In this document: positions 1 through 8,583 of the stretch, piece by piece
How the letters are laid out: each line of letters starts with the position of its first letter
Position numbering within the stretch: position 1 is the stretch's first letter
Assembly (NCBI RefSeq): GCF_000374165.1
Contig: NZ_KB893750.1
Span: 171,819 to 235,818, forward strand
Source of the DNA: Parafrankia elaeagni
GTDB lineage: Bacteria; Actinomycetota; Actinomycetes; Frankiales; Frankiaceae
Direction of reading: 5' to 3'
DNA length: 64,000 nt
Notes under the pieces: generated by a model
Databases searched by the model: none
What the model was told of the DNA's origin: nothing
Seen by the model: only the letters and a program-made list of their open reading frames with translations
Made by a program: the position numbers and the translations under genes

Positions 1-138
1 CTCGAGGACCTCACTCACTGCCTCGACCTCGGCGGGAAACGCGGCCACGACCTGATCCGCCACCGCCTCCGCCACCGACCGGGTGCGCGACTTCGGCCTG
101 GGGTTGCCAACGACACTCAGAACGCGGCGCTGCGGCAT
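1..138 (-). CDS. NAD(P)H-dependent FMN reductase, N-terminal fragment
   Basis: The gene runs off the left edge; only its first 46 codons are visible. They begin MPQRRVLSVVGNPRPKSRTR. The pattern V-V-G-N-P-x-x-x-S-R-T is the flavin phosphate-binding start of NADPH-dependent FMN reductases with the flavodoxin-like fold (SsuE/MsuE type), which supply reduced FMN to two-component monooxygenases. The start codon at 138 follows a purine-rich AAGGG on the leftward strand. It lies 34 bp downstream of the flavin reductase gene and is probably cotranscribed with it. The exact family cannot be settled from the fragment. Confidence 0.7.
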   Translation of the reverse strand, partial: MPQRRVLSVVGNPRPKSRTRSVAEAVADQVVAAFPAEVEAVSEVLE

Positions 139-172
139 GGGACGACCCTTCTGTGGTTCGCGCGACTCGGTT

Positions 173-730
173 TCAGCGACGTGCCGAGAACTGACCGTAG
201 GCGCCCCGGAAGTACAGCAGTGGTTCGCCGGCGTCCGCGGCGCCCAGGCGCTCGACCAGGCCAAGAATGATCACATGATCGCCGGCCTCGTACTCACGGT
301 GCAGGGAGCACTCCATCCATGCGAGGGCCCCGTGGAGGATGGGTGCCCCGTTTTCGCCCGGCGTCCAGCCTATCCCGCGCCACTTGTCGGTGCCGCTCAT
401 TGCGAACTGCTGGGATATCGACTCCTGAGAGTTGTCGAGCACATTCACGCAGAAGCGGCCGTTCGACCGGATCCGCGGGTAGCTCGTGGACGTCCGAGCC
501 GGTAGAAACATGATCAATGGCGGGTCCAGGGAGGCGCTGCTGAATGACTGACAGGTCATTCCGACGGGTTCGGCGCCAATGACGGCGGTGACAATCACGA
601 TCCCGGAGCAGAAGTGACCGAGAACGGTACGGAAATCCGCCGCCTCGGTAGCGGTGAAGACTCTCGGCGGTGGGATCGTCCCCGCCGGGGGCTGGCGCTG
701 CGTGATCACGCCACGCGCTGCCTGGGTCAT
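173..730 (-). CDS. flavin reductase family protein (monooxygenase reductase component)
   Basis: A 185-residue flavin reductase-like (FMN-binding split barrel) protein. Typical features are FRTVLGHFCSGIVIVTA near the N-terminus, the flavin-contacting stretch GMTCQSFSSASLDPPLIMF, then RFCVNVLDNSQE and a C-terminal GDHVIILGLVERL. Such proteins reduce FMN or FAD with NAD(P)H and pass it to a partner oxygenase. I chose the ATG at 730 because GGAGG lies 5 nt upstream and the length fits the family; the reading frame stays open to 886 but the added part looks non-coding. The neighbouring FMN reductase fits a flavin-dependent oxidation operon whose oxygenase would lie left of the window. A 15-bp palindrome lies about 165 bp upstream. 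Confidence 0.85.
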   Translation of the reverse strand: MTQAARGVITQRQPPAGTIPPPRVFTATEAADFRTVLGHFCSGIVIVTAVIGAEPVGMTCQSFSSASLDPPLIMFLPARTSTSYPRIRSNGRFCVNVLDNSQESISQQFAMSGTDKWRGIGWTPGENGAPILHGALAWMECSLHREYEAGDHVIILGLVERLGAADAGEPLLYFRGAYGQFSARR

Positions 731-893
731 CGGTGCCTCCGCGGGTTGGGCCGGGCCGGCGCCGATCGTTGGAGACCGGACGTGCGCCGGCGAACAGTGC
801 CACGAGATCCCGCGAGTTCCGTCCGTCATCCGTGCCGGCCGAGTTCTCGCGGGCCACACTCGTACGCTCACGCCCGCAGGTGTCACGGCTGTT

Positions 894-908
894 ACACCAC
901 AGTGGTGT
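894..908. promoter_or_regulatory. 15-bp perfect palindrome, candidate operator
   Basis: ACACCAC-A-GTGGTGT: two perfect 7-bp arms around one central base. It lies 164-178 bp upstream of the flavin reductase start and over 400 bp from the FkbH start. The size and symmetry suit a dimeric repressor such as GntR or TetR type. No regulator gene is adjacent. Confidence 0.4.
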
Positions 909-1246
909 GCCCGTTGCGCTGTCTGCTGCCGCCAAGGTCGCCTGGTTTGTCGGCGGCGGCGGGGGGAATCTCCCGAATTCCGCTGGCCCGGCGATGACGT
1001 CCGGCGGGTGGCGTGGGTCAGGACGTCCGCCGGTGCGGGGGGCGTGCCGGGCCAGGCCGGGCCAGGCCGGACGGGTGTAGGCGCCGGAACCGGCGCCGGC
1101 TCCGGCGCGGGGTGGTCCGGGGTCGGTCCGTAAACGGCCGTCGGACCCGGAAGCGACTGTCCGCCGATCGGTGGTTGTCCGTTGATGTGTGGTCGTCCAG
1201 TGGCTTCTCGGATGGACCGGGGAGATCCCCTGCCGTTGTCCGGAGA

Positions 1247-1260
1247 CCCTTACGTAAGGG
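1247..1260. promoter_or_regulatory. 14-bp perfect palindrome upstream of FkbH operon
   Basis: CCCTTACGTAAGGG is fully self-complementary. It lies 69 bp upstream of the FkbH start codon, with a possible -35 (TTGTCC, 1236-1241) before it and TAGAGT (1261-1266) after it. This places it between candidate promoter elements, a common operator position. The promoter elements themselves are weak guesses. Confidence 0.4.
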
Positions 1261-1328
1261 TAGAGTTGACTCGCGTCTCCGTGTAGCAGGGCGCTCTGCG
1301 ACAGGCGCCCGGGGGAGGAATTCGATCC

Positions 1329-3590
1329 ATGGCTGATTCCGAGCGCCGCAGTGGGCGGAGCATCGCGGAACTGGCGGCGGCCGCCGCCTCGGTCGAGGTC
1401 CCGACAGCTGGGCTGTGCCGTGACCTCGCCCTGGCCCACGAGCGGGCAGGTGATCACACCGCGGCCGTGCGCTGGGCGCTGGCGCTGACCGACGCGGGAG
1501 GGGACCTCGCCGGCTGGACGGCAGCCGCCGGTGTGCTGCGCCGCGCGCTCCCGGCGGCCGACCTGCGGCTGCGGCCGGTGAAGGTCGCTGTGCTCGGCAG
1601 CTACACCACCGCGCAGTTCGCCGCGCTGCTGCCGCTGGCCGCGGCCCGCGCGGGCGTCGCCGTCGAGGTGTACGAGTGCGGCTACGGCCAGTACCGCCAG
1701 GAGGTGCTCGACCCCTCCAGCGGCCTGTACGGATTCGGCCCGGACGCCGTCGTCCTCGCGGTGCACGCCGGCGACACCGCGCTGCCGGCCTTCGCCGAGG
1801 ACCCCGACCAGGCGGTCCGCGCCGAGGCGGCCCGTTGGACATCGCTGTGGGAAATCATCGTCTCCCGGCTGGGCGCCCGCGTCATCCAGCACACCTTCGT
1901 CGTACCGGAGGTCGACCCGTTCGGCCACCTGGCCCGGCGCACGCCCGCGGCGCGTTCCTCGCTCCTCGCCGCGCTCAACACCGCGCTCGGCGAGGCCGCG
2001 GCCGGCACGTCGGCCTCAGGCACGTCGACCCCGGGCGCGTCGGTGGAGGGCGGGCCGGTGGAACGCGGGTTCGCCGGTGTGTCCTTCGTCGACTGCGAGC
2101 GCCTCGCCGCGACGGTCGGCAAGCGTGACTGGTTCGACCCCCGCTACTGGCACCGCGCCAAGCAGGCGGTTGCCCTCGGTCATGTTCCCGCACTGGCCCG
2201 GCACACCGCCGCCGTGCTCGGCGCCCAGCTCGGGGTCAGCCGCAAGTGCCTCGTCCTCGATCTTGACAACACTCTGTGGGGCGGGGTGCTCGGAGAGGAA
2301 GGCCTCGCCGGCATCGCGCTGGGCGACGGCCCGGTCGGGGAGGCCTTCAGCGCGTTCCAGGAGTACATCGCCCTGCTCCGCGACCGCGGCGTGATCCTCG
2401 CCGTGTGCTCGAAGAACAACGACGCTGACGCCCGCGAGGCCTTCGAGCGGCACCCCGCCATGCGGCTGCGGCTCGGCGACATCGCGATGTTCAGCGCGTC
2501 CTGGGACGACAAGCCGACCCAGATCCGCCGCATCGCGCACACGCTCGGCATCGGGCTGGAGTCGCTGGTGTTCGTCGACGACAACCCGGCCGAGCGTGAG
2601 GTGGTCAGGCAGCTGCTGCCCGAGGTCGACGTGATCGCGCTGCCGCGGGACCCCCACGAGTACGTGCGCGCACTCGCCGACTACCCGTTCTTCGAACCAG
2701 GCGTCCTCACGTCGGAGGACACCTCCCGCACCGAGCAGTACCGGGCCCGCGCCCAGGCGGCAGAGCTGGCTGCGTCGGCGTCCTCCCTGGAGGAGTTCCA
2801 CCGCGGGCTGGAGATGACCGCGACCGTGGTGCCGCTCGACGAGCTGACGCTGCCACGGGTCGTGCAGCTCATCGGGAAGACGAACCAGTTCAACCTGACG
2901 ACCCGGCGCCGGGGTGCGGCGGAGGTCGCCGAGCTGGCGGCTGATCCCTCGTCGGTCGTCCTCTGCCTGCGGCTGGCCGACCGCTTCGCCGACCACGGAC
3001 TGGTGGCAGTGGTGATCGCCCGCCGGCAGCGGGAGACCGGAGCCGCGGCTGTCGCCGGGGCCGGGGCCGGGGCCGGTGACAGTGCCGAGGCTGATCTGAC
3101 GGTGCTGGACGTGGACACCTGGCTGATGAGCTGCCGGGTCATCGGCCGCACGCTCGAGAACGAGATCGCCGGGCTGATCGTCGAGGAGGCTCGTCGCCTC
3201 GGGTGCGCCGCGGTGCGGGGCCACTACCTGCCGACGGCGAAGAACGCCCTGGTGGCGGATCTCTATCCCCGGCTGGGCTTCGACCCGATCGGCAGCCGCG
3301 GCAGCGGCGGCAGCGGCGAGGGCGGCGAGGGTGCGGACGGCGCTCCGGGGGGTGAGCGCACCGACTGGCTGCTGCCCGTGACGCACGCGCAGCGCAGTCC
3401 CGGCCTCATCCGGATCGTCGACGGCCGCCCGGCCGGTGACAGCCGGTGCGGGCCTGGCCGACAGGAACCTGGTCCCCAGCCACCGCGGTCGCGTGAACTG
3501 CCCGAACCCCGGCCGCACACGGTCGGGACCGCGGAGTCGAGTGCCTCGGCGCCAATCATGGAACGAGCGATGGAGGAGGTGGCCGGCTGA
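1329..3590 (+). CDS. FkbH-like HAD-superfamily protein (glyceryl-ACP forming type)
   Basis: A 753-residue FkbH/HAD-IIIC protein. FkbH enzymes dephosphorylate 1,3-bisphosphoglycerate and load D-glyceryl onto an acyl carrier protein. The N-terminal part (about 80-150, KVAVLGSYTTAQF ... EVLDPSSGLYGFGPD) matches the extra domain of long FkbH proteins. The HAD core starts near residue 308 with LVLDLDNTLWGGVLG (nucleophile DxDxT), followed by AVCSKNN and LVFVDDNPAERE. The C-terminal part is GNAT-like (DRFADHGLVAVVI; GRTLENEIAGLIVEEA) and has Cys602 in WLMSCRVIGR, the conserved FkbH position. The last 100 residues are low-complexity. Start: ATG 1329 with GGGGGAGGAA upstream. The stop overlaps the ACP start (TGATG), so the two are translationally coupled. 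No polyketide synthase is nearby. Confidence 0.88.
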   Translation: MADSERRSGRSIAELAAAAASVEVPTAGLCRDLALAHERAGDHTAAVRWALALTDAGGDLAGWTAAAGVLRRALPAADLRLRPVKVAVLGSYTTAQFAALLPLAAARAGVAVEVYECGYGQYRQEVLDPSSGLYGFGPDAVVLAVHAGDTALPAFAEDPDQAVRAEAARWTSLWEIIVSRLGARVIQHTFVVPEVDPFGHLARRTPAARSSLLAALNTALGEAAAGTSASGTSTPGASVEGGPVERGFAGVSFVDCERLAATVGKRDWFDPRYWHRAKQAVALGHVPALARHTAAVLGAQLGVSRKCLVLDLDNTLWGGVLGEEGLAGIALGDGPVGEAFSAFQEYIALLRDRGVILAVCSKNNDADAREAFERHPAMRLRLGDIAMFSASWDDKPTQIRRIAHTLGIGLESLVFVDDNPAEREVVRQLLPEVDVIALPRDPHEYVRALADYPFFEPGVLTSEDTSRTEQYRARAQAAELAASASSLEEFHRGLEMTATVVPLDELTLPRVVQLIGKTNQFNLTTRRRGAAEVAELAADPSSVVLCLRLADRFADHGLVAVVIARRQRETGAAAVAGAGAGAGDSAEADLTVLDVDTWLMSCRVIGRTLENEIAGLIVEEARRLGCAAVRGHYLPTAKNALVADLYPRLGFDPIGSRGSGGSGEGGEGADGAPGGERTDWLLPVTHAQRSPGLIRIVDGRPAGDSRCGPGRQEPGPQPPRSRELPEPRPHTVGTAESSASAPIMERAMEEVAG

Positions 3591-3826
3591 TGGTGCACGA
3601 GCGCCTCACCCAGGTCTTTCGGGAGATCTTCAGCGACGACGAACTGGTCGTCTCCGACACCACCACGTCGGACCAGGTTCCCGGCTGGGACTCCCTGGCC
3701 CACATCAACCTGATCTACGCGGTGGAGAGCGAGTTCGGCGTCCAGATTCCCGACGAGCGGCTGGGCTCGTTCGCGAATGTCGGTGAGCTGCGGACCTGCA
3801 TCGAGGAACTCAGCAGTGTCGGGTGA
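3590..3826 (+). CDS. acyl carrier protein
   Basis: A 78-residue carrier protein. The phosphopantetheine site is the serine in VPGWDSLAHINLI (Ser35), at the start of helix 2, followed by a typical acidic helix 3 (DERLGSFANVGELRTCIEEL). Its start overlaps the stop of the FkbH gene by one base, so its natural partner is almost certainly that enzyme, which would load it with a glyceryl group. The next gene overlaps its 3' end by 11 bp. Confidence 0.92.
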   Translation: MVHERLTQVFREIFSDDELVVSDTTTSDQVPGWDSLAHINLIYAVESEFGVQIPDERLGSFANVGELRTCIEELSSVG

Positions 3827-4376
3827 GCGGCTTTCGCTGCGAGAGCAGCTACGCGAGGACAGGGCCGTCCACTACGGCTCCTGGCTGCACCCCGGCTACC
3901 AGGCGCTGGCCGTCCACCGGTTCGGCCGGTGGTGCCGGGAGCGCGGCGGGGTCGTCGGGCGGCTCGGCACGCTTGCCTTCAGGGCCGTGAACAACATCGT
4001 CATCCGTAACCTGCACGGCACCGAGATCTCCGTCGATGCGGCGATCGGGCGTCGGGTGCTCATCGGACACCACCAGGCGCTCATGATCCCGCGCCACTGC
4101 GTGATCGGCGACGACACGATCCTCCGCCACGGAGTGACCATCGGCTACGCGAACCCGCAGGCGCCCCCCGACGCCGTCCCGAAGATCGGCTCCCGGGTGG
4201 ACATCGCGCCGGGTGCCCACCTGATCGGGCCGATCACCATCGGCGACGACGTCCGGATCGGGCCCGGCTCGATCGTGACCGTGGACGTCCCGGCCGGGTC
4301 GACCGTTTTCGCCGCACCGGCGCGGATCATGCGTCCGGCGGCTGCTGCGGCTGCGGCTGCGGCTCCTCCCTCGTGA
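3816..4376 (+). CDS. serine acetyltransferase-like hexapeptide-repeat acyltransferase
   Basis: A 186-residue left-handed beta-helix acyltransferase related to CysE. The N-terminus (LREQLREDRAVHYGSWLHPG) has a CysE-like helical cap. The rest has hexapeptide repeats such as IGRRVLIGHHQALMIPRHCVIGDDT, with HH and H residues where serine acetyltransferases have catalytic histidines, and the loop GYANPQAPPDAVPKIGSRVD. I chose GTG 3816 because GAGGA precedes it at good spacing. Overlap with the ACP gene suggests that the acyl donor is the carrier protein rather than acetyl-CoA; this is inference. The C-terminus ends in an alanine run. The alternative is a plain serine O-acetyltransferase. Confidence 0.82.
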   Translation: MSGERLSLREQLREDRAVHYGSWLHPGYQALAVHRFGRWCRERGGVVGRLGTLAFRAVNNIVIRNLHGTEISVDAAIGRRVLIGHHQALMIPRHCVIGDDTILRHGVTIGYANPQAPPDAVPKIGSRVDIAPGAHLIGPITIGDDVRIGPGSIVTVDVPAGSTVFAAPARIMRPAAAAAAAAAPPS

Positions 4377-4614
4377 GTGACGAGGCCATCGTGACGCCGT
4401 GCCGCTCCGCCTCTGCGGACCGGGTCGGGCCTGGTCGCATCGGGGGAGTGCCGACCCTGCCGTGACCGCGAGCGCCGCTGGCGCGATGTCGGCGCCGCGG
4501 GTGAGCGCACGATTCCAGCCGCCGCGCAGGACACGACGAGGATGACCGTGGTTGCGACGCCGTTTGAGACACCTGCTGGCGGGCGGTGGCCGGGCTGTGG
4601 CGGGCCCGGCCACC

Positions 4615-4642
4615 GGTGCCTCACCGGCGGTGCCTCACCGGC
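4615..4642. repeat. 14-bp tandem repeat straddling the MMPL stop codon
   Basis: Two perfect copies of GGTGCCTCACCGGC. The second copy contains the stop codon of the leftward MMPL gene (TCA on this strand, 4635-4637); the first holds a second TCA 14 bp further downstream. Confidence 0.85.
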
Positions 4643-6998
4643 CGCCCGCCGGCCGTTGCGGATGGGCGGCCGCCGCCTGCGGGTGGGCAGTCGGCGGCTG
4701 CGCGGCCACGGTCGCGGCAGCGACCGCCGCCTGCGGTCGGGCGTCGTGCGCAGGCGGCGTCCCCTGTTCGGACAGCCCGAACCGGGCGCCGAGTCGGCGT
4801 ACCGGAGCCGGCGCCCACCAGCTCGCGTGGCCGGTGATCCGCAGCAGGGCCGGTGCGAGCAACGCCCGCAGCACGCAGGCGTCCAGCAGGACCGCGAGGG
4901 CGAGACCCGTCCCGAGCAGCTTGATGCTGGTGACTGACGAGGTGATGAACCCGGCGAACACCGTGGCCAGCAGCAGTGCGGCGAAGGTGACGATGCGACC
5001 GGTATGACGCATCCCGCTGACGATCGCCGCGGCCGGATCGCCGGTGCGGTCGTAGTCCTCGCGTACGCGGGCCAGCAGGAACACCGTGTAGTCCATCGAC
5101 ACACCGAAGGCCACGCAGAAGACAAGTACCGGCATGGCCGCCGGCACCGACCCGACCGCGGTGAAGCCCAGCAGACCGGACAGGTTGCCGTCCTGGAACA
5201 CCCACACCAGGACGCCGAACGTCGCGCCGAGCCCCAACACGTTGAGCAGCAGCGCCTGCAACGGCACAAGCACCGAGCCGAGCATTGCGACCAGCGCCAG
5301 CAGCGTGACGGTCGCGATGAAGCCACCGACGAGCGGGAGCCGGGAGAGCAGCGCGTCGGTGGTGTCGACCTGCGCGGCCGTCGGGCCGCCGACCAGCGTC
5401 AGGAAGGGCGGGCGCAGATCTCGGACGTCGTCCAGGAGCGCCTCGGCCCGGGCCGAGTTCGGGTCAACCGTCGGGACCACCGAGAGATACGCGGCGTCCC
5501 CGACGACGCGGGGTGCGGTCACTCGCGCCACGTCCGGCAGCGCCGCCAGCTCCGCGGCGAAGGCGTCCAGGCTCGCCGCGGAGCTGGCGCCGGCCCCGCC
5601 CGCCGCTGCGCCCAGACCCGTCGCGACGACGTCGAAAGCCCCGCTCTCCCGCCCGTCGAACTCCTGGCGGATGACCTCGGCCGCCTGACGGGACGCGCTG
5701 GAGGTCGGCAGGTTGCGGTCGTCATAGACGCCGAGCGTGAGCTGGCCGACCGGCAGCGCGAGCACCAGCAGGACCCCGACGACGAGCATCGCGACCACCA
5801 CCGGACGTCGCATCACCGCACCGGCGAGGGGCACCCAGAACCCGCCGGTGTCGGTGGCTGCGCGGCGCCCGCGCGGAATCATCCGATCGCCGACCAAGGC
5901 CACGGCGGCCGGGACGACCAACACGGTGAACAGGGCAGCCAGCACCGTGGCGATGACGCCGGCAACGGCCATCGTGCGCAGGAACGGCACCGGGAACATC
6001 GCCAGCGCCAGCAGTGAGACAGCCACCGTCGCCGCCGAGAACATGATCGTCCGACCGGACACCCGGACTGCCGTGGCCATCGCGGCGTCCCGGTCCGCCG
6101 CCGTGTTTCGGTCCGCCGCGGTGGCCCGGCCTGTCGCGGCGTCCCGGCCCGGTGTCTTGGCCAGCTCCTCCCGGTACCGCGCGATCAGCAGCAGCACGTA
6201 GTCGATGGACAGCCCGAGCCCGAGCCCGACGACGATGTTGGTGCTGAACGTCGTCACCTGGATGACGCCGGCCAGCAGGCCCATCAGCGCGATGCCACCG
6301 AGCACGGTCAGCATGCCGACGGCGACCGGGACGAGTGCGACCCGCACGCCGCGCAGGAACAGCACCAGCAGCACCATGATCAACGGTAGGGCGACCAGCT
6401 CGGCGCGCAGCAGGTCCGTCGCGGTCCGGTCGCCCACCTCGGCCGCGACGACGTCGGGACCGGTCACGCTGACCGTGGCCGCCGGGGTGGAACGGCGCAG
6501 CCGCTCGGCGAGGTCGCCTGCCAGGGAGGCCCGTTCGCCGTCGTCGCCGCGCAGGCTTGCCACCACGAGCGCGTGCCGGCCGTCGGCGGAGCACAGCGTC
6601 CCGCCCGCCGAGCTCGCGGAATCCCAGCAGGAGACGACCGACGCGACCGCCGGTTCGGCGGCGAGCAGGTCGCGGACCAGGGAGCCCTCCGCGACGAGCG
6701 CCGGCGCATCCACCGGCCGCATCGCCTCCGGGCCCGGCGCACCGGTGGCGGCGATCACGGCGACCAGACCCGTGGGGGTGTGGTCGAAATGATCCGTCAG
6801 CAGGTCGGCCGCCCGGGCGGACTCGCTGTCCGGCGGCGAGACACCGCCTTCGGCGAGTGCGCCGCCCGCGACGACGCGCAGTCCCGTCAGCACGGCCAGG
6901 CCCAGCAGGACGCAGAGGAGGACGCGCCCTCGGGCAGCCACGAGCCGCTCGGAGAAGTCGGAGAAGGCGGAGAAGGTGGATGAAGGTCCTGAAGGCAT
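4635..6998 (-). CDS. MMPL/RND-family transporter
   Basis: A 787-residue MMPL exporter of the inner membrane, expected to move lipids or hydrophobic compounds using the proton gradient. It has the usual duplicated layout: a first membrane helix (VLLCVLLGLAVLTGLRVV), an outer loop of about 150 residues, a block of helices including VVGLGLGLSIDYVLLLIARY, a second helix and loop, and a second block with FCVAFGVSMDYTVFLLARV. The two acidic SIDY/SMDY motifs are the family's signature. Start: ATG 6998, just before the first helix; the frame stays open to 7235. The cytoplasmic tail is Ala/Gln/Pro-rich. It diverges from a two-component system 155 bp away that may control it. Confidence 0.92.
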   Translation of the reverse strand: MPSGPSSTFSAFSDFSERLVAARGRVLLCVLLGLAVLTGLRVVAGGALAEGGVSPPDSESARAADLLTDHFDHTPTGLVAVIAATGAPGPEAMRPVDAPALVAEGSLVRDLLAAEPAVASVVSCWDSASSAGGTLCSADGRHALVVASLRGDDGERASLAGDLAERLRRSTPAATVSVTGPDVVAAEVGDRTATDLLRAELVALPLIMVLLVLFLRGVRVALVPVAVGMLTVLGGIALMGLLAGVIQVTTFSTNIVVGLGLGLSIDYVLLLIARYREELAKTPGRDAATGRATAADRNTAADRDAAMATAVRVSGRTIMFSAATVAVSLLALAMFPVPFLRTMAVAGVIATVLAALFTVLVVPAAVALVGDRMIPRGRRAATDTGGFWVPLAGAVMRRPVVVAMLVVGVLLVLALPVGQLTLGVYDDRNLPTSSASRQAAEVIRQEFDGRESGAFDVVATGLGAAAGGAGASSAASLDAFAAELAALPDVARVTAPRVVGDAAYLSVVPTVDPNSARAEALLDDVRDLRPPFLTLVGGPTAAQVDTTDALLSRLPLVGGFIATVTLLALVAMLGSVLVPLQALLLNVLGLGATFGVLVWVFQDGNLSGLLGFTAVGSVPAAMPVLVFCVAFGVSMDYTVFLLARVREDYDRTGDPAAAIVSGMRHTGRIVTFAALLLATVFAGFITSSVTSIKLLGTGLALAVLLDACVLRALLAPALLRITGHASWWAPAPVRRLGARFGLSEQGTPPAHDARPQAAVAAATVAAQPPTAHPQAAAAHPQRPAGGR

Positions 6999-7158
6999 GG
7001 CCCGAGTAGGCCACCGGCGCCGGCCGGGCACATCCGGCCCGCGGCCATCAGCCCCCGGGACGTGGGCCGGCCGGGGGCTGTACCGCGGTCCAGGTGCCCG
7101 GACCGTCCTGAGTACGAGGCGGCGCACCGGGCCGCCTCGTACGGTGAGATGCGTGGGC

Positions 7159-8583
7159 ATGAACCTCGGGCGGTCCGGTGGTACGCCGCTCGGCCGGCCC
7201 GCACGAGACAGCGCCGCCGACCCGCTGGCCGGCATGGTGCGGCTCGCGGACGGTGCCGTCTACGGCCTCACCTGCCTCGCCGCGCTCATCAGCGCGCTGC
7301 TTGTCGGTGCGGAGCCGGTGGCGCTGGTGCTGATCCTGCTCGCGGTGGCGGCGCCGGCCGCCGAGATCGGCGGCCGGCGGGTCCCGCCGGCTCTGGCCGC
7401 ACCGGTCAGCGTCGCGTCGGTGACAGGGCTGATCCTGCTGGACGCGCCGAAGTCCGCGCTGCTGGTGCTGGTGGCCGTTGCGGCCTGGGTCGCGCTGCGG
7501 TCGCCGTCGGTGCCGCTCAACGCGTCGATGGTCACGGCGGTCGTCGTCCTGTCGTACGTGGACTTCAGCCGCCAGCCAGCCGGGGAGCACGATGGCTACC
7601 TGGCCTCGGGCTCGATCGTCTGGGGTGCCGCCGCGCTGTACGCGACCGCCACCGGCGGGGTGCTGCGACGGACCGGCGTTCTCGCCGCCGAGCTGGCCAG
7701 GGCGCAGGACCAGCTGGTCGCCGCCGCGGCGACCGACGAACGCCGGCGGATCGCGCAGGACGTCCACGACCTGGTCGCGCATTCGCTGGCGGTGGCGCTG
7801 CTCAACATCACCGGGGCCCGCCGGCTGATCCGCAGCGAGCCCGCGCGCGCTGACGAGGCGCTGGCCCGGGCCGAGGACGTCGGGCGGGAGAGCCTGCAGG
7901 GGATCCGCCGGGTCGTCGGCCTGCTCGGCGGTGACAGCCGGGGCGGCGGTGGTGGCGGCAGCGGAGTGGGCGTCGGTGGCGGTGGCGGTGGCATGGGCGC
8001 TGGGCCGCTGCCGGCGGCGCACGACATCGGCGCCCTGGTCGAGGGCTACCGGCGCAGCGGGATGGAGGTCGCCTTCTCGGTCGTGGACGACCGTGGCCAG
8101 GACAGTCTCGACGGGCTCGACCAGGCCGCCGGTTCGGTCCTGTTCCGGACGGTGCGTGAGGCGTTGGCGAACGTCCTGCACCACGCCGGCGGCGCCGCGA
8201 CGGCGATCAGCATCGAGGTGGTCGCCGCCGCGGTCCACGTGGTGATCCGCAACGATGCGCCCCGGTGGGGCCTCCGGGGCCCGGCGTCCGGCAACGGTGC
8301 TGGCGCTCCCGAGCGGCGGTTCGCGGCGCGCGGCGGCCAGCTCGCCGGTGGAGAATCCGGCTCTGGGGGGTCCGGCTCTGCCGGCAGGGCCGCCGCAGGT
8401 CTGGCAGGGCCGCGTCCGCCGGGGATGGGGCTCTCCGGGATGATCGAACGGGTCCACGCGCTCGGCGGTTCGATCACGGCCGGCCCCCGGGACGACGGCT
8501 GGGAGGTGGCCGCCTCGATCCCCATGATGACCGCCGGCGGCCCGGTGGGCCCGGTGGGGTCGGCGGCGGGAGGTGCTCGGTGA
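7159..8583 (+). CDS. NarL-type sensor histidine kinase
   Basis: A sensor kinase of the HisKA_3 family, about 474 residues. The N-terminal half has about five membrane helices (for example LISALLVGAEPVALVLILL and ALLVLVAVAAWVAL). The phosphoacceptor histidine is in RRIAQDVHDLVAHSLAVALL. The ATPase domain follows (LFRTVREALANVLHHAGGA) and ends with GLSGMIERVHALGGSI. A glycine-rich insert (near GGDSRGGGGGGSGVG) and a second low-complexity insert interrupt the ATPase region. ATG 7159 or GTG 7153 could be the start. The last codons overlap the response regulator (GTGA), so the pair is coupled. The divergent MMPL gene is the most likely target. Confidence 0.9.
   Translation: MNLGRSGGTPLGRPARDSAADPLAGMVRLADGAVYGLTCLAALISALLVGAEPVALVLILLAVAAPAAEIGGRRVPPALAAPVSVASVTGLILLDAPKSALLVLVAVAAWVALRSPSVPLNASMVTAVVVLSYVDFSRQPAGEHDGYLASGSIVWGAAALYATATGGVLRRTGVLAAELARAQDQLVAAAATDERRRIAQDVHDLVAHSLAVALLNITGARRLIRSEPARADEALARAEDVGRESLQGIRRVVGLLGGDSRGGGGGGSGVGVGGGGGGMGAGPLPAAHDIGALVEGYRRSGMEVAFSVVDDRGQDSLDGLDQAAGSVLFRTVREALANVLHHAGGAATAISIEVVAAAVHVVIRNDAPRWGLRGPASGNGAGAPERRFAARGGQLAGGESGSGGSGSAGRAAAGLAGPRPPGMGLSGMIERVHALGGSITAGPRDDGWEVAASIPMMTAGGPVGPVGSAAGGAR

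Larger units (their letters stand above)
731..1328. other. 598-bp divergent intergenic region
   Basis: No convincing gene is seen here. The region carries the upstream sequences of the leftward flavin reductase and the rightward FkbH operon. It contains two perfect palindromes (894-908 and 1247-1260) and a short tandem duplication of gggccaggcc near 1058-1077. Confidence 0.5.

Noticed and set aside
2016-3518. Long open frame on the minus strand inside the FkbH gene
   Set aside because: It is antisense to a gene with clear motifs; the translation is Arg/Pro/Gly-rich with no domain. Very high GC makes long antisense frames common.
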